From assembly GCA_934378195.1 (NCBI GenBank), contig CAKRPO010000042.1:1-19566 (forward strand): 19,566 nt of DNA, in the 5' to 3' direction. Every line of letters begins with the position of its first letter. The first letter of the stretch is position 1. Below, one piece after another: positions 7,809 to 14,850 of the stretch. Both the position numbers and the translations under genes were made by a program. The stretch is from an uncultured Blautia sp. Lineage in GTDB: Bacteria; Bacillota; Clostridia; Lachnospirales; Lachnospiraceae. The notes under the pieces are model-generated. The model saw nothing but the letters and a program-made list of their open reading frames with translations, had not been told where the DNA came from and did not search any database.

Positions 7809-8063
7809 TCTTTCTTGCCCTCCATTTTATAAAATTTTAAATATAACCAAAATTTTAGCCGATTATAATTGTAACCTGTTTTCAAGTTTTTTTCAATAGA
7901 TTTCCTGTTTTTTTGTTAAAAGTTTAACTCCCATGTCGCTTTTTCTACAGACGAAATATGAAATGTCGATATACAGAATAAAAAATCTGTTCATATTTTA
8001 GACAGCGCATCCGCGCGGAGCGTTTTTACGTTATTGGAACATTACGGAGTAATCCTATAACGT
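7809..8063. other. Intergenic region: leader and promoter plus dyad element
   Basis: About 255 bases without a gene. The right part (8004-8063) holds the GC-rich and AT-rich inverted repeats described separately. The middle (7900-8003) is AT-rich with no convincing ORF. The left part holds the promoter at 7868-7896 and a leader of about 50 bases with the ribosome site of the carboxyltransferase gene. No riboswitch that I recognise. Confidence 0.6.
7868..7896 (-). promoter_or_regulatory. Sigma-A promoter of the biotin/sodium operon
   Basis: On the minus strand the -35 box TTGAAA (7896-7891) is followed by a 17-base spacer and the -10 box TACAAT (7873-7868). A second TATAAT lies directly behind the -10 but would have a wrong spacer. 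Predicted start of transcription is near 7861, giving a leader of about 50 bases. Runs of T and A upstream could act as an UP element. Confidence 0.75.
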
Positions 8064-8068
8064 AAAAA
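8004..8068. repeat. Composite dyad element: GC-rich hairpin plus 46-base imperfect inverted repeat
   Basis: Read on the plus strand, 8006-8022 forms a GC-rich hairpin (CGC, bulged A, TCCGC against GCGGA, GCG) followed by TTTTT. It overlaps a second fold at 8023-8068: 12-base perfect arms (8023-8034 and 8057-8068, TTTTTACGTTAT and its complement), a T-T mismatch, GG/CC, an AAC bulge, ATTAC/GTAAT and a GGA loop. The right arm shares the A run that forms the T tract of the adjacent terminator. It could be a dispersed intergenic repeat or a structured end of transcript. No plus-strand gene needs a terminator here. Confidence 0.55.
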
Positions 8069-8091
8069 ACTTCTCCCAAAACAGGAGAAGT
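8064..8091 (-). terminator. Rho-independent terminator after the second D,D-carboxypeptidase
   Basis: Minus-strand stem ACTTCTCC/GGAGAAGT (8091-8084 and 8076-8069) with a 7-base loop, followed by a run of T (8069-8064). It lies 8 bases after the stop codon of the gene ending at 8100 and closes the moeA-like/scp operon. Confidence 0.9.
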
Positions 8092-8099
8092 CAGGTTTG

Positions 8100-9293
8100 T
8101 TAATGAAAAAAATTCTTGAATACGAGTTCGGCACAATGTATAAATGTATTTTTCTGAATAGTCTGTGTTGCCAGCACAGGGCAGGAAAAAATCTTTTCAC
8201 CATTAAGTGTATAAATGATCCGGCCAATCTGTTCTCCTTTTTGCACGGGAGCACTTAAGTTTTCTTTCAGTTGAATCTGATATTCCAGATGGTCATTTGT
8301 CCCCATCAGAATCTGTTTGTTTTTCTCTTCATCTGAGACAGAAATGCTGCCGCCTGTATATACAGAACTGTCTGCACCGAAATCCTCGAGGACTCCGTTT
8401 TGGACGGGAATATAAGACAGTTCCGGTTCTTTCCAGAATGTTCGGTACTCATAATTGTTATCTCCATAATCGAGAAGCTGCAGAGTGTCGTGCCATTTGT
8501 AAGTCTTGTGTCCGGGCCAGCCGGCACCGAGAAGTGAAATGATAAAAGTTTTACCATTCTTCTGGCAGGCACATACATAACAGTATCCGGCATCACCGGT
8601 ATAACCAGTCTTTCCGGAAAGTACACCATCTGTCATATGAAGCAGTGCATTTGTGTTGTGAACAGAAAAATGTCGCTTTTTGCTCAAATCAGAAAAGGAA
8701 TACTCTTCTGTTTGTGTGATTTTCAAAAAAATATTGTTTCTGATCGCATAGCGCATGATCAGAGCGAGGTCCTCTGCTGTGGTATGATGAATTCCCCCAG
8801 CATCTTCTGCATCCAGGCCATTCGGTGTAATGAAATGTGTATTCTGGCATCCGATTTCTCTGGCCTTGGCATTCATCATGGAGGCAAATGCATCTACAGA
8901 GCCTCCGATACATTCTGCGATCGCGACAGCAGAATCATTGTGACTCTGCAACATCAGGGAATAGAGCAGATCTTCCAGATAATACTGTTCTCCTGCCGAA
9001 AGACCAAGTCGAACTTCAGGCTGACTGGCTGCTTTTGAGGAAACACGGACATAGTCATCGCCCTTTCCATTTTCAAGCGCGAGGATACAGGTCATTATTT
9101 TTGTAGTACTTGCATTGGGGCGTGGAGTATTCCCTGCTTTTTCATATAGAACTCGTCCGGAATCACCATCCATCAACACGGCAGACAGTGCATAGAGTTC
9201 ATCCGGAGAATTCGCTTCTGCCAGGACAGACTTGCAGCCAGGAAATAGTGTACCGATCAATAACAGGATAAAAATAGTTCGTCTGATATTCAT
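8100..9293 (-). CDS. D-alanyl-D-alanine carboxypeptidase (peptidase S11, low-molecular-mass PBP), copy 1
   Basis: A 397-residue secreted penicillin-binding protein that trims the terminal D-Ala of peptidoglycan stem peptides. The three active-site motifs are intact: STTK at 62-65 (Ser62 nucleophile), SHN at 117-119 and KTG at 228-230 in SGKTGYTGDAGYC. A hydrophobic signal sequence covers about 4-25, with probable cleavage after VLA. A cysteine at 20 follows LFPG, a poor lipobox, so lipoprotein sorting is possible but not favoured. The C-terminal third (about 285-397) is the beta-rich PBP5_C-type domain. GAGAGGTGG precedes the ATG inside a small hairpin (see 9291-9319). It lies 73 bases after the phospholipase-like gene and ends in a terminator. 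It is a paralogue of the gene at 13584-14783 and of the DacF/DacA type. Confidence 0.93.
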   Translation of the reverse strand: MNIRRTIFILLLIGTLFPGCKSVLAEANSPDELYALSAVLMDGDSGRVLYEKAGNTPRPNASTTKIMTCILALENGKGDDYVRVSSKAASQPEVRLGLSAGEQYYLEDLLYSLMLQSHNDSAVAIAECIGGSVDAFASMMNAKAREIGCQNTHFITPNGLDAEDAGGIHHTTAEDLALIMRYAIRNNIFLKITQTEEYSFSDLSKKRHFSVHNTNALLHMTDGVLSGKTGYTGDAGYCYVCACQKNGKTFIISLLGAGWPGHKTYKWHDTLQLLDYGDNNYEYRTFWKEPELSYIPVQNGVLEDFGADSSVYTGGSISVSDEEKNKQILMGTNDHLEYQIQLKENLSAPVQKGEQIGRIIYTLNGEKIFSCPVLATQTIQKNTFIHCAELVFKNFFH

Positions 9294-9319
9294 AGTCCAC
9301 CTCTCTTATATAGGACTAT
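9291..9319 (-). promoter_or_regulatory. Hairpin enclosing the ribosome site of the D,D-carboxypeptidase gene
   Basis: On the minus strand ATAGTCC (9319-9313) can pair perfectly with GGACTAT (9298-9292), whose last two bases are the A and T of the start codon. The 14-base loop holds the AGAGAGG part of the Shine-Dalgarno region. It might modulate translation. Seven base pairs can arise by chance. Confidence 0.35.
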
Positions 9320-9366
9320 TTTATGCAGACGGAGACGGGAGAATTCCTGATTATTGCGGAAGCTGT

Positions 9367-10161
9367 TTATCCGTTATAAGTCAGAAACCAGCGTTCAGAC
9401 AGGGGAAGATCTTCTTTTGAGAGCTGAAACAGTTCTGTTAATTCCTGTGGTGCCTGTGCAAGGGCATGATCATATAAATTATGAAGAGAATGTACCGGTA
9501 CGGCACTTCCTGGAATTGGATCTTTCTCCATGAAATATTCCATCATTTCGGAAGAAAGGTTTTTTCCTGCTACACGGGAAAGAAACATCAGGAATTTTTT
9601 CCTGCGTCCGTGATTGTCATAGACAAGGCAGTTGGTGATCAGTTTCATCATTCTGAGAGAGGTTTGTATCTCTTTCGTGCGTATTTTGGGAATGGCTTTG
9701 TGGATCACGTGTGCATAGGTGATACGTGGAACGATTCCACAGGCCGGATAATAATGATAAGGATTTTTGCGTGTTTCAATCATTAACGTCCGGTCAAATT
9801 CTTTTTCAAGGAGTGTGTGGGAAATAACATTTTGTTCAGCCATTTCATAGACAAAGGGATGGCAGGCACTGTCCAGAAGGTAATGACAGCCAAATCCCAG
9901 AAGGTATGCAAGAAGTTTTTCATCATGGGTATTTCTTACCAGAGTCATGCCTCTTTCAAAAAATGGCGCAGCAGTTTCTTTGTGCATAATAATCCCGGTT
10001 CCAGTGACTTTGGGTTTGAGCATATTATAAAAAAGAATGTCCGGTCCGTGAAGACCGATTCGGTATAAATTGGTGTTTTTGCGGATGACTTTCTGGATTT
10101 CTTCGGGAAGCCCGGAATATACTTTTTTTCCGAACAGATCATGCGCATAGGTAGTTGGCAT
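9367..10161 (-). CDS. Zinc-dependent phospholipase C family protein
   Basis: A 264-residue protein of the zinc-dependent phospholipase C/S1-P1 nuclease fold (Zn_dep_PLPC). Numbered from the ATG, the candidate metal ligands appear in family order: H7, H38 and D41 in LHGPDILFYN, H60, H93 and D97 in GCHYLLDSACHPF, H101, H115 and E119 in HTLLEKEFD. No signal peptide is visible, so unlike the secreted clostridial alpha-toxin it is probably cytoplasmic; its substrate is unknown. A GTG nine bases further upstream (10170) could extend it by three residues. I prefer the ATG at 10161 because a purine-rich GTGGGG lies 8 bases before it and MPTTYAH matches the usual family start. It follows scpB by 18 bases and belongs to the same operon. 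Confidence 0.82.
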   Translation of the reverse strand: MPTTYAHDLFGKKVYSGLPEEIQKVIRKNTNLYRIGLHGPDILFYNMLKPKVTGTGIIMHKETAAPFFERGMTLVRNTHDEKLLAYLLGFGCHYLLDSACHPFVYEMAEQNVISHTLLEKEFDRTLMIETRKNPYHYYPACGIVPRITYAHVIHKAIPKIRTKEIQTSLRMMKLITNCLVYDNHGRRKKFLMFLSRVAGKNLSSEMMEYFMEKDPIPGSAVPVHSLHNLYDHALAQAPQELTELFQLSKEDLPLSERWFLTYNG

Positions 10162-10179
10162 TCGAGACACCCCACTTTC

Positions 10180-10749
10180 TTAAATATCAAGTCGAAGCTG
10201 AATCTCCTCTTCTGCTTCTGCTTTGAAATCTTCAAGTCGTACCGGGTCAACAGAAGGCAGTTCTTCCAGACCCTGGACACCGAAACAGCGCAGAAATTCT
10301 TCTGTTGTGCCAAAAAGAATCGGACGACCGGGAGCATCCAGACGGCCAAGTTCTCTGACCAGTTCATATTCAACTAATTTATTGATCGCATGGTCACATT
10401 TGACACCGCGGATTTTTTCGATTTCAGCTTTAGTTACTGGCTGTTTATAGGCGATGATAGAAAGCGTCTCAAGCATAACGTCAGTAAGGGCGGGCTTCTT
10501 TGGATGCATGGCAAGCCGGATCAGATATTCGTAATACTCCTTTTTACTGCACAACTGATAAGACTGTTCCAGCTCAATGATCTGGATGCCGCGGTCCTTT
10601 TTCTGGTATTTGTCCATCATATTCTGAATGATCTTGCGCGTTGTTTCTTTGTCCTGTTGGATGGCATCTGCAATCTGTGATAATTCTACAGATTCTCCCA
10701 TTGTAAATAAGATTGCTTCGATCGCAGCTTCTAATTTTTTGATTTCCAT
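10180..10749 (-). CDS. scpB: Segregation and condensation protein B
   Basis: Kleisin-associated winged-helix protein that binds ScpA and, with Smc, forms the bacterial condensin needed for chromosome segregation. The 189 residues fit the family. The N-terminal winged helix begins KKLEAAIEAILFTMGE. The second contains LETLSIIAYKQPVTKAEIE (about 91-109), then the strongly conserved GRLDAPGRPILFGTT and EFLRCFG segments. A TTG codon 15 bases upstream could extend the frame, but that TTGAGG is the ribosome site (GAGG, about 10 bases before the ATG), so the ATG at 10749 is the start. The gene follows scpA by 51 bases. Confidence 0.97.
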   Translation of the reverse strand: MEIKKLEAAIEAILFTMGESVELSQIADAIQQDKETTRKIIQNMMDKYQKKDRGIQIIELEQSYQLCSKKEYYEYLIRLAMHPKKPALTDVMLETLSIIAYKQPVTKAEIEKIRGVKCDHAINKLVEYELVRELGRLDAPGRPILFGTTEEFLRCFGVQGLEELPSVDPVRLEDFKAEAEEEIQLRLDI

Positions 10750-10800
10750 ATATATTTTCCTCAATAGATACGTCTTTATTTCTTTATGAACAGAATTGAA

Positions 10801-11586
10801 TTATTCATCTGCGAATTCTGTCAGGTGTGTCCAGGTTTCTGGATCCTGTGTGACATCAACCTGGATGTCGTCAAAAAGTGCATCCTGTTCGACATGTATA
10901 TATCCCATCTTCATTAGTTCCAAAATAGACAGGAAAATTACAATGACCTGAACTCTGGATGATTGACTGGTAAGAAGCTGTCGAAAACTGAATTTACGGT
11001 GTTCGGAAGCATAGCTTTTCATTGCCAGCATTTTGTCGGAAAGACTGACCTCTTCTTTCTCAATCGTACCAAATTTACTTCGGATTGGGTCAATCTTTGA
11101 TTCCTGCCTTTTCAGGATAGATTGATAAATATTGTTGAGCTTTTCCAGAGTCAGACCTGCAAGAAGTTCAGCAGGATCAACTGGCTCACGGTATTTCAGC
11201 ACTTCGTCCGGTATGTTGGGTTCTTTGTAAAATATACCTGTGGCATTATCCATGCAGTCTTTCAGTTCGTAAGACATATATTTATACATTTTATATTCAA
11301 GAAGTTTTTGTACGAGTTCCTCACGTGGATCCTCTTCTTCACCCTCATCGTTTACTTCTTTTGGAAGAAGCATTTTGCATTTGATATCCAGCAATGTGGC
11401 GGCCATTACCATAAATTCGCTCATGGTACCCAGGTCTTCCTGTTCCATGGAGTGCAGATATTCCATATACTGATCTGTGATCTCAACGATTGGAATATCA
11501 TAGATATCTATTTTGTTTTTTTCAATCAGATGAAGAAGAAGGTCAAGGGGACCTTCAAATACATTGATTTTCACAGGTATTGCCAT
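10801..11586 (-). CDS. scpA: Segregation and condensation protein A
   Basis: The kleisin subunit of the Smc-ScpAB condensin. The 261-residue protein starts with the diagnostic VNVFEGPLDLLLHLIEKNKI-type segment (here VKINVFEGPLDLLLHLIEK) and continues DIYDIPIVEITDQY. A LDIKCKMLLPK segment closes the N-terminal Smc-neck-binding domain. The middle is acidic and variable. The C-terminal winged helix (about 180-261) includes VIVIFLSILELMKMGYI, which caps the Smc head. AAAGGA lies 9 bases before the ATG. It lies 13 bases after the metallophosphoesterase gene and precedes scpB, the usual Firmicutes order. Confidence 0.97.
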   Translation of the reverse strand: MAIPVKINVFEGPLDLLLHLIEKNKIDIYDIPIVEITDQYMEYLHSMEQEDLGTMSEFMVMAATLLDIKCKMLLPKEVNDEGEEEDPREELVQKLLEYKMYKYMSYELKDCMDNATGIFYKEPNIPDEVLKYREPVDPAELLAGLTLEKLNNIYQSILKRQESKIDPIRSKFGTIEKEEVSLSDKMLAMKSYASEHRKFSFRQLLTSQSSRVQVIVIFLSILELMKMGYIHVEQDALFDDIQVDVTQDPETWTHLTEFADE

Positions 11587-11599
11587 GTTCCGGGTTCCT

Positions 11600-12409
11600 T
11601 TACTGATGTTTTTTTAATCTGGGATACAGATTGACAAGAAGAAGCTCCCGTGGATTATGGATACGAACGGGAATCGTATGTTCACCAAGGCCGGCACTCA
11701 CGATCATGTGTTGCTGTCCTTTTTTGAATTCACCACAGCAAAATGGTGGAAAAAGCAGATATTGTGGGCAGGTAAGTCCATGGTTCTGATCCAGACGTAA
11801 GATTCCACCATGATAATGTCCGGAGAGAATCAAATCTGCTCCCCAGGAAAAATAGGTGTTTCCGTATTTGGGATTATGAGCCAAAAGAACATGAAAGCCA
11901 GGCTGTGATGGGGTACCGATCATCTGTTCCATGGAAGTCAGGCTCAGGGTCGGAGAATTTGGCTTATGGTAATATTCAATCGGAAGTTCAAGTCCATGGA
12001 ATACAAAATCAGTCCCTTTAAATTGTACAGACATATGTTCATTGTGAAGGAAACATATGCCGGCGCATGTGAGAAGTTTTTCGTAATTGGAATAAAAGGC
12101 AGCGCTATCCGGGTTCAGAAGCATTTTATATTCGTGATTTCCAAGGGCATAAAATACCGGTATCTGGTCACAAAGACGAAGCAGCAGACTGGCTGCCGCT
12201 TCCAGAGTCGCAGTGTCCCTGCTGACGATCAGATCACCACAGATCAGAATCGCATCCGGGTGATTGTCGATAATTGCCTTATAAAGAGTCTGGTGGTTGT
12301 TTCCAAATACAAGGCCATGCAGGTCTGCAATAACAGCAAATGTAACTTTGCGTTTGCCAGTAAGTTTGGAACTTGGGATATTGTATGTGCTAATTTTGAA
12401 GCTTTTCAT
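11600..12409 (-). CDS. Calcineurin-like metallophosphoesterase (YkuE-like)
   Basis: A 269-residue binuclear metallophosphoesterase. All motifs are present in order: DLH at 29-31, GDLI at 58-61, GNHE at 90-93, AHNP with His178, and GHYHGG at 197-202. The fold and the spacing resemble YkuE and related membrane or envelope phosphodiesterases. There is no clear N-terminal membrane segment here, so the protein is probably cytoplasmic or peripheral. The substrate cannot be read from sequence. AAAGGAG lies close to the ATG, 21 bases after the MoeA-like gene. Tight spacing to scpA shows cotranscription. Confidence 0.9.
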   Translation of the reverse strand: MKSFKISTYNIPSSKLTGKRKVTFAVIADLHGLVFGNNHQTLYKAIIDNHPDAILICGDLIVSRDTATLEAAASLLLRLCDQIPVFYALGNHEYKMLLNPDSAAFYSNYEKLLTCAGICFLHNEHMSVQFKGTDFVFHGLELPIEYYHKPNSPTLSLTSMEQMIGTPSQPGFHVLLAHNPKYGNTYFSWGADLILSGHYHGGILRLDQNHGLTCPQYLLFPPFCCGEFKKGQQHMIVSAGLGEHTIPVRIHNPRELLLVNLYPRLKKHQ

Positions 12410-12430
12410 TGCTCTCCTTTGTAGTGCTGG

Positions 12431-13459
12431 CTATTTGCCAAATCCACAGTTTGGGAAGGTACAGATGGTGCAGTTCAGGCAAAGACCACCTTCTCCATAT
12501 GACGCGATCTCTTCTGCCAGGATAGGGTCATCAGCCATGATTCGCGGAAGAATCAGATCAAACACGGTTCTTTTTGCATACATTACACAGCCAGGCAGTC
12601 CAAGGATTGGAATAATCTTGTCATTTTTTTTATAATAGGAAAGAAGAAGCATGGCACCGGGAAGAACCGGGGCACCATAAGTGATGATCTCTGTGCCGGT
12701 GTCTTTGATCGCACCCGGAGTACGGTCGTCCGGATCAACGCTCATGCCACCACTGCAGATTACCATATCGGCACCGTCATCAATAAATTTCAGAATGTCG
12801 GATGTGATCTGTGTGCGTTCATCTCCCGGCATAGTCTGCCCAATAACCTGACAGGAAAACTCAGAAAGCTTTTCTTTCAGCACCGGGGTAAATGTATCTT
12901 TGATCAGGCCTTTCTGTACCTCGCTTCCAGTTGTCACGATCCCAACTTTTTTGGCGTGATACGGCAGAATGGAAAAAATGGGTTCGCTGCCGGCTGCCTC
13001 AACGGCCCTGTCCATTTTGGACTTTTCGATCACAAGAGGAATAATTCTTGTTCCTGCAATCTTGTCGCCCTTCTTTACCGGAAAATCACCGTGTCTGGAT
13101 GCAATCATCATTTCACCAAGGCGATTGACTGCCAGGAGTGCATCGCGACGGATCTTGAGAACTCCGTCACAGTCTGCAATCAATTCAATTTTTCCTTCTT
13201 TGATATCGCTGCCATGCATGTGTTCATCTGCAGAAATTGTGTAAAGGATTTCTGCTGCTTCATTTTCATGGAGAATACCCTCCTGTTTTTCCCAGACATA
13301 AAGATGCTCTTTTCCAACGGAAAGCAGTGCAGGAATATCTTCCTCACGGACAATATGTCCTTTCTTAAAAAGCACGCCCTTCTTTTCGTCTTTTATAATC
13401 TGTGTGATATCATGACAGAGGACATGCCCCACGGCATCTTCTGTACGAATTTCTTTCAT
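12431..13459 (-). CDS. MoeA/MoCF-type molybdopterin-binding protein with Cys-rich C-terminal tail
   Basis: A 342-residue protein with a molybdopterin-binding (MoCF_biosynth) domain. This domain is seen as GIVTTGSEV (173-181), SGGMSVDPDDRTPGAI (236-251) and LGLPG (286-290), as in MoeA/MogA/CinA proteins that handle molybdopterin-AMP. The N-terminal 170 residues resemble a reduced MoeA linker domain with no clear MoeA domain IV after the core. The last 16 residues hold four cysteines, C327, C330, C333 and C338 (CxxCxxCx4C), ending FGK, likely a metal or Fe-S site. No other molybdenum-cofactor gene is in the window. The frame extends 14 codons further upstream, but the AGGAGAG eight bases before the ATG at 13459 marks the start. 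First gene of the scp operon. Confidence 0.82.
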   Translation of the reverse strand: MKEIRTEDAVGHVLCHDITQIIKDEKKGVLFKKGHIVREEDIPALLSVGKEHLYVWEKQEGILHENEAAEILYTISADEHMHGSDIKEGKIELIADCDGVLKIRRDALLAVNRLGEMMIASRHGDFPVKKGDKIAGTRIIPLVIEKSKMDRAVEAAGSEPIFSILPYHAKKVGIVTTGSEVQKGLIKDTFTPVLKEKLSEFSCQVIGQTMPGDERTQITSDILKFIDDGADMVICSGGMSVDPDDRTPGAIKDTGTEIITYGAPVLPGAMLLLSYYKKNDKIIPILGLPGCVMYAKRTVFDLILPRIMADDPILAEEIASYGEGGLCLNCTICTFPNCGFGK

Positions 13460-13508
13460 TGTATTCGCTCTCCTGTTCCTGAGATATTCTGTGAAAATCA
13501 TTTAAAAT

Positions 13509-13523
13509 TGATAATCATTCTAC
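13509..13523. promoter_or_regulatory. Fur-like operator candidate in the leader of the MoeA-like gene
   Basis: TGATAAT-C-ATTCTAC matches the 7-1-7 Fur consensus (TGATAAT-N-ATTATCA) in 11 of 14 positions, with a perfect left half. It lies between the predicted transcription start and the ATG. AT-rich leaders give such matches by chance, so this is only a candidate. Confidence 0.25.
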
Positions 13524-13545
13524 TCACAGTAACCATTTGGATATT

Positions 13546-13575
13546 ATTATAACTCGAACAGGATGATATTGTCAA
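13546..13575 (-). promoter_or_regulatory. Sigma-A promoter of the moeA-like/scpAB operon
   Basis: On the minus strand a perfect -35 TTGACA (13575-13570) is followed by an 18-base spacer and a perfect -10 TATAAT (13551-13546). The transcript would start near 13539, about 80 bases before the ATG at 13459. It starts only a few bases beyond the end of the upstream carboxypeptidase gene, where I see no terminator. Confidence 0.85.
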
Positions 13576-13583
13576 AATAATTG

Positions 13584-14783
13584 TTAAATCCAAAAGGCAT
13601 TCGTAATGTCTTTCAGACAGTCAGCATAGTTTAAAAGTCTTACAGATTCTGCATACAGAAGCTGCATCCGGCCGAGTTCTTTTTTATTGCAGGTGTATAC
13701 GATCTCACCGGCTTTTTCTCCTTCTTTTACGGGAGCTTTTACTGAATCAGGAAGAATATATTTTTTATTTACTCCGGTAACCTTGCTTCCATCTGTATTC
13801 AGATAACGGAATGTTTCTCCATATTTGAGAGGAACTGTTTTTTTTATGCCGTGTTTTACAGGAATGTTCGGAAGAGATTCGGGAGTGCTGTCTTCATAGA
13901 TACTACATTTGGAAAAACCATAGTCCAGAAGGGCGGCTGCATCTTTTAATCTTGCTTTGTAATCGGGCGCAGCCATTATTACGGAGATCAGTTCTAAATT
14001 ATCCCGCTCTGCTACAGCTGAAAGACAAAAGCCTGCTTTACTTGTGCTTCCGGTCTTCAATCCCTTACATCCAGAGTAGGTTCGGATCAGACGATTTGTA
14101 TTCGTAAGCCCAAATTCTTTGGTTCCCTGACGTGTTTCATGAATGATATTTTCCATCCATATAGAAGAATAATTAAAAATCTCCGGATATTTTGTGATCA
14201 GTTCCCGACTCATAAGTGCAATATCATTTGCAGTTGTATAGTGCTCGTCAGAATCTGTCAGGCCGCAGCAGTCGACAAAGTGTGTATTTTGCATTCCAAG
14301 ACAGGAAGCTCTCTGATTCATCTGATTTACGAATTTCTCCTCTGTTCCGGAAATATATTCAGCCATTGCAACACTGGCATCATTGCCGGAAGCAATAACA
14401 ATACATTTTATAAGTGTTTCAACGGTCTGGATTTCTCCTTCTTCGAGAAATACCTGCGAACCGCCCATGGATTTGGCGTGTGCACTTGTCGTGACCGGAT
14501 CATCTAAAGAGATACTGCCGTTTTCCAACTGATCAAAGATGAGTATCAGTGTCATAATCTTTGTAACACTGGCGGGACTTCTGCGGGTATCTTTCTCTTT
14601 TTCATAAATGAGCTGTCCTGTCTTTGCTTCCATAAGGACTGCGCTTGGAGCTGAAAGTGCAGGGCCGGCTGCCTGACTTGTGCTTTCGGCATAGGCCGGA
14701 GTGCTGCAGATATGTAAGAGGAAAAGAAGGAAACATAAAACAGAAGGAAGAAATCTGGAGCAGAGAGTCTTTTTTGTTTTCAT
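13584..14783 (-). CDS. D-alanyl-D-alanine carboxypeptidase (peptidase S11, DacF-like), copy 2
   Basis: A 399-residue secreted low-molecular-mass PBP. Active-site motifs are SVTK at 72-75, SGN at 132-134 and KTGS at 243-246 in GLKTGSTSKAGFCLSAV. A signal peptide with a basic start and a hydrophobic core (about 11-27) probably ends at PAYA/ES (32/33). The C-terminal domain finishes in an amphipathic segment (about 370-399) that could lean on the membrane, as in PBP5. A GTG 21 bases upstream would add seven residues, but CAGGAA lies 7 bases before the ATG at 14783, which I take as the start. The DacF-like architecture does not decide whether it acts in growth or sporulation. It shares domain order with the gene at 8100-9293 but is clearly diverged in sequence. 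Confidence 0.93.
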   Translation of the reverse strand: MKTKKTLCSRFLPSVLCFLLFLLHICSTPAYAESTSQAAGPALSAPSAVLMEAKTGQLIYEKEKDTRRSPASVTKIMTLILIFDQLENGSISLDDPVTTSAHAKSMGGSQVFLEEGEIQTVETLIKCIVIASGNDASVAMAEYISGTEEKFVNQMNQRASCLGMQNTHFVDCCGLTDSDEHYTTANDIALMSRELITKYPEIFNYSSIWMENIIHETRQGTKEFGLTNTNRLIRTYSGCKGLKTGSTSKAGFCLSAVAERDNLELISVIMAAPDYKARLKDAAALLDYGFSKCSIYEDSTPESLPNIPVKHGIKKTVPLKYGETFRYLNTDGSKVTGVNKKYILPDSVKAPVKEGEKAGEIVYTCNKKELGRMQLLYAESVRLLNYADCLKDITNAFWI

Positions 14784-14813
14784 ATAGACGTTCCTGTTAA
14801 ACACTTTAGTATT

Positions 14814-14822
14814 ATTGTAGCA
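14814..14822 (-). promoter_or_regulatory. Extended -10 promoter candidate for the DacF-like gene
   Basis: TGC-TACAAT (14822-14814, minus strand) is an extended -10 element about 30 bases before the start codon. No good -35 box lies 16-18 bases further up. It lies just past the cls terminator, which fits a fresh start of transcription. Confidence 0.45.
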
Positions 14823-14850
14823 GGCAGAGAAAAAGAATATGCAGATAAAA

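Noticed and set aside
13460..13501. Upstream extension of the MoeA-like gene by 14 codons
   Set aside because: The extension is not like a MoeA N terminus, and AGGAGAG sits at proper distance before the internal ATG at 13459.
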